Positions 10,860 through 22,205 of a DNA stretch of 64,000 nt are shown piece by piece. Numbering within the stretch: position 1 is the stretch's first letter; each line of letters begins with the position of its first letter. The notes under the pieces were generated by a model. The model worked only from the letters and a program-made list of their open reading frames with translations, was not told the DNA's origin and ran no database searches. Source of the stretch: Aquarana catesbeiana (lineage: Eukaryota; Chordata; Amphibia; Anura; Ranidae); the NCBI RefSeq assembly GCF_042186555.1, contig NC_133326.1, positions 497,516,063-497,580,062 of the forward strand. The letters run 5' to 3'. Position numbers and translations under genes: made by a program.

Positions 10860-11306
10860 TTTAAAATGAAGCAATTGGGTAGTGGAGGTAAAATAAACCA
10901 TCTATGAATTGCATTATGAAATATTTATTGATTGTAAAAAATATAACACGCAGTAAAGGAGTATTGATTTCATATACAATAAAATAATTAATTACATACA
11001 TGTATAAAAGATGTACACATAGTATAGGCATAATAAAGAATATACACAAATAGCAGCACGTGATTAGATGTTAATAGAAAAAGCAGAGAAGCATGATGTT
11101 GCTAGCAGCAACATGCCTGATCACGGTGCATGCACCCACATTGTAAATGTGCATTAACTATGTAGGAAAATAGTTGATGTAATCAAAGGAAACCGATTAG
11201 TATAAGTGACTATGGTTCCATGTAAGATGTAGTTAGGGCATCAAATGGCAAGGCTCGACGCGTTTCGTGGGTCTATACCCACTCATCAGGAGCTGATGTA
11301 AACACA
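10860..11306 (-). mobile_element. Retroelement-like repeat carrying hammerhead motif 1 (approximate ends)
   Basis: Minus-strand sequence running from the hammerhead at its right into AT-rich DNA with aataaa-like signals. It resembles the better-bounded insert at 16134-16292 in having the hammerhead at its 5' end. Hammerheads are known in Penelope-like elements and other amphibian repeats. The family and borders are inferred. Confidence 0.4.
11253..11293 (-). ncRNA. Hammerhead ribozyme motif (type I), complete core
   Basis: Minus-strand RNA order: stem I GCUC (11293-11290), core CUGAUGA, stem II GUGGGU-AUAG-ACCCAC (six Watson-Crick pairs, four-base loop), GAAA, a very short stem III ACGCGU, cleavage triplet GUC (11259-11257), stem I GAGC (11256-11253). 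Stem I pairs perfectly, and every invariant core base is present. The self-complementary ACGCGU stem III is typical of hammerheads in newt satellite and Penelope-like elements, which cleave best as dimers. The motif is in PDGFRB intron 10, sense strand. Confidence 0.88.
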
Positions 11307-11608
11307 TTTTCCTGTAGAGTATATATAAAAAAAATATAATGAACCATACTGTCCATGTAAAAAAGTAGAGAATATAGATAAATGAACATGCAATATATAG
11401 AGCAGATTGTGCTGCACTAAGGCTGTTGTGTAGGACACCCATAGCTGGGCTGTCTCAGTGTTGGAAGTATAGCGATAGCTATACCATCAGTGTTCAGTGA
11501 AACGGCAAATTGTAAAAAAAAAAAGAGTGCTCCAGGAGGTGGCATACATCTAGTTGGGCTTAACTCTTTGTGGGCCAGAAGATTTTAAAAATTATTTTTA
11601 TTCTTGGA

Positions 11609-12133
11609 GGTCTTGGGCAGCCTTTTTCAACCTGGGGTGCCTTGAGGTTTCTTCAGGGTTACCTTGGCAAAATGCCTAAAAAATCGATCAAAAAGTGTAT
11701 ACAAGCCGGCGTGTGGATGAAGCCTGCCTTTTAGTTACACAAAGAAATGGGTTTTCTTTATGCACCATTACAACTAGACACTGGCATTCTAACAACCAAT
11801 GATGTAATCAGTCGATAAGGAGGGTGTTAGTTGCCTCCAAAGAACCCTCGTCTGTCCCTCTTTCTCAGCATTGGGGTGACATTAGCTGACTGATGGAGAC
11901 ATTGAGGAAGAAGAGAAACAATGAAATACTAGTCTTGCTTTGGTAGAATAAATCACCTCTAATGTTGGGTGACCTATGTGTGGATGTTGCTGCATTGTGT
12001 GAAACTATTAGAATAGTTTTTTACATTTTAGAATGGGGTGCCTCAAGACTGTCCATAATTTTAAAGGATGCCTTGAGATTGTCTATAATTTTAAAGGGCA
12101 CCTTGATTGAAAAAAGGTTGCGAAACACTGCTC
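11609..12133. mobile_element. Degenerate MITE-like repeat with hAT-style ends
   Basis: Left end gcagcctttttcaacctggggtgcc, with inverse-related right end ccttgattgaaaaaaggttgcgaaacactgc; internal tandem blocks on ggtgccttgag. No clear target duplication seen, so the borders are approximate. Confidence 0.5.
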
Positions 12134-12737
12134 TATGACTTTTATGTGTGTTATTTACTTGTAAAAGTTTCCTTTGTGTAGACATCCAAAAGCCCTGAGA
12201 CTGCTGAAGGGTGCTGTCATCTTGAATGTGACCTTGGCAGCCCCAGCTGATTTGAGTGTCTTGTCACCTGTTGGTGACAAGACATTCCCCCTTACACCTC
12301 CCATGGAAGCTACATAAATGGTTGTGTAGGAGGTGAATAGTAGTTTGTCCAGCACAGATAGTAATTGAACACCCCCAAAAGTGCTTGCTCTATTGACAAA
12401 GCTCTCTGCACGTTTGTAACTGTCTATGCCCTCAACAAGCAGCCAGCAAATTTTCTCCAAAAGGTTCTTAACAAGACCCAACACAAAAAAAGTCTGATAT
12501 TTGGCGATCTGCTGACCAGCTCCCGATCAGTGCTCTTAGCCAATAGCAGAGAGCGCTGAGAGCACTGAGAGCCATCTCAGATGTCTACAATAAAATGTCT
12601 AAACAGACTCTAAACTGATATAATAAAATGTTTCCACTGGTATATTTAACAGACCAAAAGGGAGCAAAGAAGAGAAGTTCATTAAAAAGGTTTACATGCA
12701 TTTTAATAAACATTCCATGTGACTGACATTTACTTAC

Positions 12738-12961
12738 AAGGTGGCACTAGGGTGACATCACGATGGTGACTCATTCCAAGACCATTCTCACCAAGGCAGC
12801 GCAAAGAGAGAGAATCTTTAATACCACGGACATGGAGAATGCTCTTCACATAGAAGGTTCCCAACTCTTCTGGCTGTGAATAGCTAATGTTCATATCGTA
12901 CCTAATCTGGGAAGTTGTGTTGTGTAGAGGTTCCCACTGGCTCCATCCCTTACTGCTGCAC
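12738..12961 (-). CDS. PDGFRB: PDGFRB exon 10: Ig-like domain D5, second part
   Basis: 224 bp, phase 2 to phase 1, residues about 438-512. The acceptor is TCACCAACAG before 12961; the donor is CCTT|GTAAGT at 12738. It opens with C (partner of the exon 9 cysteine), contains sequons NTT and NIS, and ends SLSLRCLGENGLG and VTLVPP. This membrane-proximal part is the least conserved extracellular segment, and the match depends on the cysteine spacing and splice phase. Confidence 0.93.
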
Positions 12962-13059
12962 CTGTTGGTGACAAGACATTTTTTCACAATGTCGAAGTGA
13001 AAATTCAGTTTGAAAGATTGATAAACAAAACCTCAGATTAGTTCAGTAGAATAGTCAAT

Positions 13060-13640
13060 TACTGTTTCACTGGCCTAAGGATGGCATAATGTTTATTCAA
13101 CGTTCTGACATTCCATTGGAGGAGGGCTCATAATGAAGGCCCCTTGATCCCATAGGGAAAGGAAGCCTTGACGGCAGGGAGCATGGCCAAAAGGGGGATG
13201 GTCAAAAGAGGAATTTAAATGGGTCAAGATGATTGGCTAGTGGGGAGCACTGGATGAGGGGCCTGAAAACTATAAAAGTTTCATCTGAGGTAAATCTTCA
13301 CTCACCATTGAAGAGCAGAAAGAAGGGTTGCCCAACTTAATTTTCTTTCTTTCAGTCAGTTGTCAGAGCTTCCCTGGCGGTTTTTGCCTTGCCAGCGATA
13401 AATATTTCATTTATTGGGCTATGCCTTTCAGTGGAGGTCTGACCAGTCAATGTCTGTCTAGAACTTATGGTAAGGACAGGCCGTTTAGACTAGGTCCAAT
13501 TAAGGTTACATTAGGTGCTTACAGAACAACTGTGACTGGCACGAGTTTTAATGTTTATGTTGGAAATTGCTTATGTGGAAGAAATTTTAATAAAGCTGTG
13601 GCCTTGCCCTTTCCAACTTAACCTGTCTGAGTGTCGTTTA
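13060..13640 (+). repeat. Possible solo LTR or LTR-like repeat
   Basis: The region contains a TATA-like tataaaag at about 13271 and an aataaa signal near 13588, spaced as in LTRs, with no coding similarity I can recognise. Borders uncertain; could be another repeat class. Confidence 0.3.
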
Positions 13641-14564
13641 TTGGGCAAGGTTATTGGTTGGTATGGTATTTATGGCTTTAGGCTTATGCTCCTCAGCAGT
13701 CAAGTAACTTTTTTTTGTCATTCACATTTTTATATGCTCGCTCTTTCACATGTTTATGAAAGTATTAAATGAGTGCTAGTGTATACTAGCTATTAAGGGG
13801 AGTAACAGATTAACTACTACAATGATTCCTCTGCCTAACTGCTTAAAGTATATCTACAGAAGGGTCCATTAGGCACCGGTTAAACCTATGTCAGTTTTTT
13901 CTTTTTTTTGCTGCTTTTGTCCCTTTTGGGAGATTTTCCTTCACTTTTTGTGAAGTGAGAGGAGATCAAATGTCCCCATTGGAAAATGTTACCTATTTTC
14001 CCATTCCAATGACAAATTCCCTTTAAGTTCAGTTGTAGTCAAATAGTCATCGGTGCAGAGAAAGAGAAAGAGAGACTACTTAGTGGTGACGCAGACAGCA
14101 AGCAAAATCTGAAAATCGAAGGAAAATCAAAGTCACTGTTTGGCAGTGCCTACTGCATCCTGACAGCCGTTGTCACTGGCTCTCATAATACAATAACCTC
14201 AGTGGGAGAATCGACCATCTGTGACTGTACAGTGTGCATGGAGGAATCTGTTAGATGTTTGTGTTCAGCCTTCAGACTGTAATAAAAAAAGGATTTTAGT
14301 GTACAGCCAGCATTATATTTTGAGAAAGAGCAGTAAAGCACAACCCTTGTGCAGTACTGCAACGCAGGAAGCCGAGTCTGTCTATATAGCAAGCAATATG
14401 ATTGCCTCCGTGTACATATAATTACAATCTACACATAGAAAAAGGTTGTTAACACATTAACAGTTCCTAATAATATTGTTTACTGAGGAGGCTGGTTTCT
14501 TTCAAAAGTTTACCTTACTTGTCTTTTACCACTTTAAAAGTGGTTAAAAGACAATATTTGTCTT

Positions 14565-15457
14565 TTAACCACTTCAGGTCCGGAAAATGTACCCCCCTTC
14601 ATGGGCAGGCCATTTTTTGTGATATGGCACTGCGATTCTTTAACTGACAATCTTGTGGTCGTGCGACACTGTACCCAATTAAAATGTATGTCCTTTTTTT
14701 CCCCCCACAAATAGTGCTTTCTCTTGGTGGTATTTAAACACCACTGCGGTTTTTATTTTTTGCGCTATAAACAAAAAAAGGCCGATAATTTTGAAATATA
14801 CTTTCTGCTATAAAACACATCCAATAAAAAAATGTAAATAATCAAATTTCTTCATCAATTTAGGCCAAAATGTACACTGCTACATATTTTGGTTAAAACA
14901 AAATCCCAATAAATGTATATTGATTGGTTTGCGCAAAGGTTATAGCATCTACAAACTATGGGATAGATTTATGGAATTTTTATCTATTTATTTTTTACTA
15001 GTAATGGCGGTGATCAGCCACTTATAGTGGGACTGCGATATTGCGGTGGACAAATCGGACACTAAGTGACATTTTTGACACTTTTTTGTGAACCAGTGAA
15101 ACTAATACAGTGATCAGTGCTAAAAATATAAACTGTCACTGTACTAATGACACTGCAGGGAAGGGGTTAATATCAGTGGAAATCAAAGGGTTAACTGTAT
15201 GCCTAGTCTGTGTTTTACTACAGTGTGGGAGATGCTTTTACTAGGGGAAGACATGGATCCATGTTCCTTCCCTGCAGAGACACAGGATCTATGCCTTCCC
15301 TCCTGTCAGAACAACGATCTCCTTTGTTTACATAGCACCGGCACCTGCCTCCATGCTGGATCATCGGCGGGTGCCAGTGGACATTGAGACTGCTGTACCT
15401 GCCGATCGGCTCCTGCTGTGTAAATCATTCGCGCCCCCTTCCCGGAAGTGCGGGATC

Positions 15458-15504
<47 letters not shown>

Positions 15505-15568
15505 ATCCTGCACACAGCGACCACCCTGTAGCAGTAAAACTGCTGGACGGCGGTTGGCAAGTGGTTAA
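14565..15568. mobile_element. TTAA-flanked repeat (piggyBac-like MITE), copy 1
   Basis: TTAA on both borders (14565-14568 and 15565-15568), with inverted ends CCACTTCAGG and (reverse complement) CCACTTGCCA. piggyBac elements duplicate TTAA and begin CCC or CC. The interior is noncoding, with gtggtatttaaacacca and a (TA)n run at 15462-15500. Two more copies occur at 17171 and 35828. Confidence 0.7.
15462..15500. repeat. (TA)n microsatellite
   Basis: About 19 TA units inside the TTAA-flanked repeat, bordered by inverted gatcgtg/gcgatc-like sequence. Confidence 0.9.
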
Positions 15569-16133
15569 CTAATGCTCTGCTGATACATCTGACCATCAAA
15601 CTTAAAAACATACTTTTTCCTTCACTGGGAGGTATGTTAAATTTGTATTACAGACTTTAAAAAATTGCGCAAAACAAAATGTGAACACATAATGGACCCA
15701 AAAATCCCAAAGGGCAAATCACATAGTGGTAAAGAGACAGCTGATCCTGGGACTAAACACTAAAGGCCCATATACACGATCGGATTTTCCGACAGGAAAT
15801 GTTGGATGTGAGCTTGTTGGCGGTAAGTCTAACCGTATGTATGCTCCATCGGACAATTGTTGTCGGACTTTCCGCCAACAAATGTTGGCTAGCATGTTCT
15901 CAAATTTTGCTCCAACAAATATGTGTTGTATGACTTTCCGATCGTGTGTACACAAGTCCGTTGGACAAAAGTCCAAAGTACGAACACGCATGCTCAGAAT
16001 CAATGCTCACCAAACACAACATTAGCAGAAGGTGCCTAAAGGGTGGTGCATGACTATTGAACTTCCTTTTTATCGTCTCATCTTACGTCTTGTACGTCAC
16101 TACGTTCATAATTGTTGGCCAACATTTGTGTGA

Positions 16134-16292
16134 GGTATTGGATAGAAAGATCTGGATGCCGCACACTGGATAAAGTAGAAAACTTGTCTTTATTGTAGAG
16201 ATAGGACCATCAAAAGTACAAGACAATCATGCAGGATGTACAGGATCAGTTGACGCGTTTCACACTCGAAACTGAGTGCTTACTCATAGCTG
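16134..16292 (-). mobile_element. Short retro-insert beginning with a hammerhead motif
   Basis: 159 bp flanked by the identical 12-mer acatttgtgtga (16122-16133 and 16293-16304), a length typical of retrotransposed copies. On the minus strand it begins exactly at the hammerhead-like segment (CAGCTATGAGTAAG) and runs to ...ttctatccaatacc. A short nonautonomous element, perhaps derived from a Penelope-like parent; no coding sequence. Confidence 0.7.
16247..16292 (-). ncRNA. Hammerhead-like motif, degenerate core
   Basis: Minus strand: CAG ... CACUC-AGUUUC-GAGUG (five-pair stem II) ... GAAACGCGUC ... CUG. The GAAAC, ACGCGU and GUC parts are intact, but CUGAUGA is replaced by CUAUGAGUAA, so cleavage is unlikely. 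PDGFRB intron 9, sense strand. Confidence 0.6.
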
Positions 16293-16694
16293 ACATTTGT
16301 GTGACCGTGTGTATACAAGACAAGTTGGAGCCAACACCCTTCGAACAAAATTCCACAGTTTTGTTGTCAAAAATTCTGATTGTGTGTACGAGTCTTTAGA
16401 ATCTGTGACTTGTCTAAATATCTCAATGTAAAACCATGCTAGCTGCATTATACTGAGAGTGTGGATGATAAAATATGGTTCCATGTTATGGTTAAATATC
16501 TCTTGCTATTACTCATCTGCAGAGACTTGATTTAACCTTACTTTATTTAAATGCCTGCTGTGTTCTGCCTCCACACAGAAATGTTCAGTCTGGTTTGGGC
16601 TGAGCTTTCTCTTTCCTCAATAACCTCTCTTTTTATCCTCAGCCTATATATTGTTTATTTGAATACACATGATAAATATTATACATTGTTTTTT

Positions 16695-17110
16695 ATCATG
16701 ACCTTATGTTTGTGGACACCTGACCATCCTGTCTATATAGTATTTGGACATCCCAGTCCAAAGTTGTTGGCTAATATGGAGTCCTCCCCCTTCGCTATAA
16801 CAGCCTCCACTCTTCTGAGAAGGCTTTCCGCAAGATTTTAGAGAGTTTCTTTGAGAATGTGTGCCTATTCATCCGCAATAGCAGAAGTGAGGTCAGGTAC
16901 TGATATTGGCTATGAAGACCTATACAACCGAGTTGAAGTTAGGGCAAGGGTCTTGCGTTCCTCTACACCAAACTCATCAAACCAGGTCTTTATAGAGCTG
17001 ACATGGTGTGCAGGGGCATAGTTATCCTGAAACAGAAACTGGTTCCTCCCTAAACTGTTTCCACTATTTTGGAGGCACACATTTGATTAAAATGTCTTTG
17101 CATGCTGTAA
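16695..17110 (-). pseudogene. Tc1-like transposon remnant (C-terminal transposase part)
   Basis: Minus-strand translation gives broken pieces typical of the end of Tc1 transposases (a Leu-Leu-Arg-Arg-Val-Glu-Ala-Val-Ile stretch, a Trp-Phe-Asp-Glu-Phe-Gly stretch), with stops between them. Plus strand starts near tttgtggacacctgaccat. Heavily decayed. Confidence 0.55.
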
Positions 17111-17170
17111 TATTAAAGTGTATATAAACCCTAACAATGAACTTTTCTTTTTTTGTCCCTTTTTGCTCCG

Positions 17171-18134
17171 TTAACCACTTGCCGCCCGCCCACCTTCAAA
17201 TGACGGCTTGGCGCTGCGGCTCTCGTTCTGGGTGGACGTCATATGACAGCCTCCCAGAAGGACCGCTCTCATGCGCCAATCGCGGCCGCACCCTGTTGCT
17301 AGGACACGGCGTGATCCTGGTCTGTGTAAAGAGCCGCGGCTGTGTCCAATCACAGCCAGTCACATGTAAACACGGAGATGCCGGTAATCGGCGCTACTTG
17401 CCTCACACTAACAGAGTGTGAGGAGAGGAGAGCTGATCAGCGGCATCTCCTCACAGGGGACAGCTAGGTATGTAATCAGGGCACTGATCATCAGTGCCCT
17501 GATTACAATTAAGTGCCCACCAGTGCCAGCAATGATTGCCCACCACTGTCAGCAATCAGTGCCAACCAGTGCCCACAATTACCACCAATCAGTGCCCACA
17601 AGTGCCAGCAATCAGTGGCCATTAGTGATGCCAGTCAGTGTTGCTATCAGTGCTGGCCATCAATGCCCATCACTGCTGCCCATCAATGCCACCCATCAAT
17701 GCCCATCAGTGCCGCCCATCAGTGCCGCCTATCCGTGCTGCCTATCTGTGCCCACCAGTGCCGCCTATCTGTGCCCAGTGCCCCCCAGTGCCACCCATCA
17801 GTGCCGCCCATCAGTGCCACATATCAGTGCCACCTATCAGTGCCTATAAGTGCGGCATATTTGTGCCTCCTTATCAGTGCCATCTAATCAGTGCCCATAA
17901 GTGCTGCCTCATCAGTGCCCATAAGTGCCACCTCATCAGTACCCATCAGTGCAGCCTATCAGTGCCCATCAGTGCAGCCTCTTAAATACCACCAAAAGAA
18001 AGCTCTATTTGTGTGAAGAAAATTATAAAAATTTCACATGGTTACAGTGTAGCATGCCCATGCAATTGTGTGACAGAGCTGAAAAATGGCCTGGGCAGGA
18101 AGGGGGTGTAAGTGCCTGGTATTGAGGTGGTTAA
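17171..18134. mobile_element. TTAA-flanked repeat (piggyBac-like MITE), copy 2
   Basis: Borders TTAA at 17171-17174 and 18131-18134; ends CCACTTGCCGCC and (reverse complement) CCACCTCAATACC. The interior has a GC-rich head, a minisatellite, and a tail with caccaaaagaaagctctattt shared with 36558 and, more loosely, 49505. Confidence 0.7.
17500..17985. repeat. Minisatellite, units of about 10-20 bp on TGCCCATCAG
   Basis: More than thirty imperfect copies of (CA)TCAGTGCC(CA) words. The same array type is in the sister repeat at 36140-36432, so it belongs to the element. Open frames here are artefacts of the repeat. Confidence 0.9.
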
Positions 18135-18769
18135 ATATACTATTGAAAGCATTTGTAATATCCCTTTGATAAGTCAAAACAAATTTTGTTGATGCTGCCA
18201 GAAATGTTGTGAGCCGATAACGTTTTATTTTATTCAGCGTTAGCTTTGCTTTATTTTGAAGGTATTGTAGGTACGAGATATCCCAGGATGCACTGGGCAA
18301 CCAATAAGTGAACCAAAAAGATATCATCAGCAGTCACATCGCCATTGGCTCCTGCTGCTGTCAATCAAATCCTGCGACGAGGGTGCAGAGACTGAACCAA
18401 GCTGCACTGTCCATGTTAAATAATGCAGACAGCTCTAAATCGAGCACGCAGGTGTGCCACCATATAGAAGAGGAGGAGCCTGGAATGCTAGCGGGGGCCC
18501 AAGAAGAGGGAAATTGGGGCTGCTCTGTGCAAAACTATTGCACTGTGTAGGTAAGTGTAACATATTTGCTATTTTAAAAAATAGGGTTTGCAATCACTTT
18601 AAGAATTATCACAATGAAGGAGGAAGATATCAGTGCACTAAATTAAACTGTGGTATAGACATTGTGATTTAAGAGCTGGTTTACCATCGTCAACAAGAAT
18701 TCTTATACAGTTTAGCAATATCGGACTTGATTTTTGCTTTCAGTAAGAACTAAAGTCATGAAAACATAC

Positions 18770-18893
18770 CTTGTTATCTCAGTACAGAAGTACCATGTGA
18801 TCTCTGGCCTTGGCATCCCTTTGCCAGCACATGTCACTATCTGTCCGCCACCTTTAGGATGGCTGTCAATCATTTCCTTTATTTCAACGGGCA
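18770..18893 (-). CDS. PDGFRB: PDGFRB exon 9: Ig-like domain D5, first part
   Basis: 124 bp, phase 1 to phase 2, residues about 397-438. The acceptor is TGGTTTAG before 18893; the donor is ACAAG|GTATGT at 18770. It reads VPVEIKEMIDSHPKGGGQ, IVTCAGKGMPRPEITW and YFCTEITR. VPV, SHP, TC-GKGMP-P-I-W and the extra cysteine after the Ig tryptophan all agree with PDGFRB, where that cysteine pairs with one at the start of the next exon. Confidence 0.95.
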
Positions 18894-18954
18894 CTAAACC
18901 AAAAAAATAAAACTAATTATATATATCCTGACAACAGTGAAACAATTAATATTT

Positions 18955-19285
18955 ACAGTAGAGCCAAACTCCACCTGGTACTTTATAAGCAGTTACAGCA
19001 AACTGCTTTTTTTTCCCTTTTGAGGTAAAGGTTTTACATAAACTAATAAAGGCTGATCATCGTAAGCACCCCCACCAGTGTTAAATGCTTTGTCTCATCC
19101 CTGTAACTGATACAACTGCAAGAGAGCTTGTTCTTTTGAAAAACAACAGACTTACAGGCCAGATCACCAAATGAAAATAGAAGAAAGGAAGCCTTAAAAA
19201 AAAAAACGAATGCAGCCATTAAATCTAAGGATTGGTGAGCTGCAATATAATAAAAGTTTGCTTTTGGATTTATTACCGCATGCAT
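18955..19285. repeat. Dispersed repeat family A, copy 2
   Basis: Same order of blocks as 3135-3480 (ggctgatcatcgtaagcaccc, tttgtctcatccc, ggccagatcaccaaatgaaaa, gtgagctgcaatata). Noncoding. Confidence 0.6.
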
Positions 19286-19766
19286 GCTAAGTAATGTGTA
19301 AGTGTATCACTTGCACATACGTACTGCTTCTCACAGGGATCACAGTACTCCCCCTGACAATGCATTGATCTACTTTTGTCTACAGATGGACAATGCTATC
19401 TTTGTTCTGACATCATCTAGGGTCAGTATTTTCTCCCCAAGCTAAAATGTGGGCTCAGAAACCACACAATCGTGTAAGTCCTGGTGCCTGTGTACTTTGT
19501 GACTTACTACAAAGTCATAATGTCGCAGCTTGATCACCAGTGGGGAGGAGATGCCTCCTCCTGCCTGCAGCAGGCTGATGGCATCATCAAAGCCAGTACA
19601 AAGTCATTTGTATGGCGCTAACGAAAGTTTTTAAATGACAAAAGGTACATTTTTTAAAAGAATATAGGTCCTGTATATTGTGACATGTCAGAATGTATTC
19701 ATGTAATCTCGTAAAGATAGTGAAAGCTTTAGGGTCTATATAATCACATAAATAAGGAAAACTCAC

Positions 19767-19882
19767 CATTTATCTGAAGATAAAATGTCATCTCTGCATA
19801 ATCATCCTCATTGTAAGCTTTCAGAGTATAGGCACCTCCATCTTGTTCTTTGACCCTTACAAGTGACAATGTGGAAACATAC
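19767..19882 (-). CDS. PDGFRB: PDGFRB exon 8: Ig-like domain D4, second part
   Basis: 116 bp, phase 2 to phase 1, residues about 358-396. The acceptor is ATATTTTTAG before 19882; the donor is AATG|GTGAGT at 19767. It codes YVSTLSLVRVKEQDGGAYTL, then KAYNEDDYAEMTFYLQIN. LVRVKEQDGG fits the class III receptor homotypic-contact motif L-x-R-hydrophobic-xxx-D/E-x-G of D4, which joins two ligand-bound receptors. LQIN is the same as in PDGFRB. Confidence 0.95.
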
Positions 19883-20078
19883 CTAAAAATATGATATTGG
19901 TTGCTTTAGAAAATATTTGCTTATACTTGTCCCAGTTCTAGCATCTCAAAGTAGCATTAGCTTGTACCCTACACTGCTAATCTGTCTCAATGAATGATCA
20001 CTTCTCTGGAATATCTCCCACCCTATAACAAAACACAATGGTGGAATTAAAAACTCTGTCCCTAATCTCTCCATATTT

Positions 20079-20451
20079 CATAGCTCCCAACTGTCCCTGA
20101 TTTCGAGGGACTGTCCCTCATTTGGAACAAAGTTCCTCTGTCCCTCTTTCCTCCTCGTTTGTCCCTGATTTTTATCTGATCTATATAGTTGTATATAAAA
20201 TGCACTATTTATCTATTGAAAAGTGTTTCCCAGTGCTAAACCTTTCATCCAATTTTTACATTTCTGCATTTGTAAAGTTTAAAAGCTAGTATAAAGGAAT
20301 AGTATTGGTAAAAAAAAGCACTTGTGGGTTCAACCAATATTTTTTTTTGTATAATTCTTCTTTGGGGGGCGTGACAGGGGGTGTGGCCTATGCCTACCTA
20401 CTTTTGCTAATAGGTGTCCCTCGTTTCCATCTCAGAAAGTTGGGAGGTATG
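20079..20451. mobile_element. MITE family with CATAGCTCCCAAC ends, copy 1
   Basis: Inverted ends CATAGCTCCCAAC and (reverse complement) CATACCTCCCAAC; interior tgtccctgatttcgagggac. A copy in the other orientation is at 47761-48131 and a fragment at 49620-49795. Confidence 0.75.
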
Positions 20452-21007
20452 TATCCTATTCCGGACTTGACTAAAATGGATCAAAGCCTCTTGGCTTAAT
20501 TTACTAAAGGAGTCTGGGAAACCTGAGATCCATCCAGTACTCAGGGTCCTATTCTGGTAGCTGCAGCAAGTGTCTCAGAGTCTCCAATAGGGTGGAAGTA
20601 TGCCATATTCATTCAATAAAACCCTGCATGTTTATATTCTCACCATTGTGCTAGATCCTACGCATCTGCCACTGTGTGAAGTGGTTGAGTGGCTTGGGTA
20701 AGAAGGGTGTGTGCGGGGGAGAGTAGCTGGATTGACTCTCACAATCACTCTCACAAGCACATACTACAAGACTGCAGCAATGATTGGAACAGATGTAGAA
20801 GGCTAATTACAGCATTAATGACACTTCCTTTGCTGGCCAGGAAGGACTATGACAATGTAGCAAAAATATGTCTATTGCAGTGATGAGTCAAAGCACCCTG
20901 GGTCTGGTTCAGCGAACTTCAAAAAAGTTTGAATGCCGAACCTGAAAACTATTAAAATGAATGTGAGACAAATCTGTCAAATTGCTGACCACTATATATA
21001 GATATAG

Positions 21008-21008
21008 A

Positions 21009-21050
<42 letters not shown>

Positions 21051-21066
21051 TATCTATATATCTATA
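21008..21066. repeat. (TA)n-rich microsatellite
   Basis: Compound TA/GATA-like run bordering a Tc1-like element, as expected from TA target choice. Confidence 0.85.
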
Positions 21067-21069
21067 CAG

Positions 21070-22205
21070 TATATTTATATATATTCAGACCCCCTTAAAT
21101 TTTTCACTCTGTTATATTGCAGCCATTTGCTAAAATCATTTAAGTTCATTTTTTTCCTCATTAATGTACACACAGCACCCCATATTGACAGAAAAACACA
21201 GAATTGTTGACATTTTTGCAGATTTATTAAAAAAGAAAAACTGAAATATCACATGGTCCTAAGTATTTTGGCCCTTTGCTCAGTATTTAGTAGAAGCACC
21301 CTTTTGATCTAATACAGCCATTAGTCTTTTTGGGAAAAGTTTTTCACACCTGGATTTGGGGATCCTCTGCCATTCCTCCTTGCAGATCCTCTCCAGTTCT
21401 GTCAGGTTGGATGGTAAACGTTGGTGGACAGCCATTTTTAGGTCTCTCCAGAGATACTCAATTGGGTTTAAGTCAGGGCTCTGGCTGGGCCATTCAAGAA
21501 AGTCACGGATTTGTTGTTAAGCCACTCCTTCGTTATTTTAGCTGTGTGCTTAGGGTCACTGTCTTGTTGGAAGGAAAACCTTCGGCCCAGTCTGAGGTCC
21601 TTAGCACTCTGGAGAAGGTTTTCGTCCAGGATATCCCTGTACTTGGCCGCATTCATCTTTCCCTCGATTGCAACCAGTCGTCCTATCCCTGCAGCTGAAA
21701 AACACCCCCACAGCATGATGCTGCCACCACCATGCTTCACTGTTGGGACTGTATTGGACAGGTGATGAGCAGTGCCTGGCTTTCTCCACACATACCGCTT
21801 AGAATTAAGGCCAAAAAGTTCTATCTTGGTCTCATCAGACCAAAGAATCTTATTTCTCACCATCTTGGAGTCCTGCGGGTGTTTTTTTTTAGCAAACTCC
21901 ATGCGGGCTTTCATGTGTCTTGCACTGAGGAGAGGTTTCTGTCGGGCCACCCTGCGATAAAGCCCCGACTGGTGGAGGCCTGCAGTGATGGTTGACTTTC
22001 TACAACTTTCTCCCATTTACCGACTGCATCTCTGGAGCTCAGCCACAGTGATCTTTGGGTTCTTCTTTACCTCTCTCACCAAGCTCAGTTTGGCCAGACG
22101 GCCAGCTCTAGGAAGGGTTCTGGTCGTCCCAAATGTCTTCCATTTAAGGATTATGGAGGCCACTGTGCTCTTAGGAACCTTAAGTGCAGCAGAAATTTTT
22201 TTGTA
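21070..22205 (-). pseudogene. Tc1-like element with broken transposase (intron 7)
   Basis: Minus-strand Tc1/mariner transposase pieces: paired-like helix-turn-helix part (22017-22223), then catalytic part (21468-22016) with ILWSDETKIELFG (first Asp) and FQQDSDPKHTA (second Asp). A stop separates the two parts and a frameshift near 21480 cuts off the third acidic region, which continues toward 21300 in another frame. The left end carries noncoding terminal sequence; the right end is truncated in the N-terminal region, so there is no second inverted repeat. Inactive. Confidence 0.85.

Larger units (their letters stand above)
15761..16400. mobile_element. Palindromic repeat related to the 23.3-25.6 kb fold-back family
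   Basis: The ends taaaggcccatatacacgat and attgtgtgtacgagtcttta are inverted relatives, and the interior has cggactttccg and cgtgtgtacacaagtccg words as in the 2.3-kb fold-back element. It is split by an insertion at 16134-16292. Confidence 0.6.

Noticed and set aside
17418..17985. Cys/Pro/Ser-rich open frames in three phases
   Set aside because: All phases are open because of the TGCCCATCAG minisatellite; low complexity.
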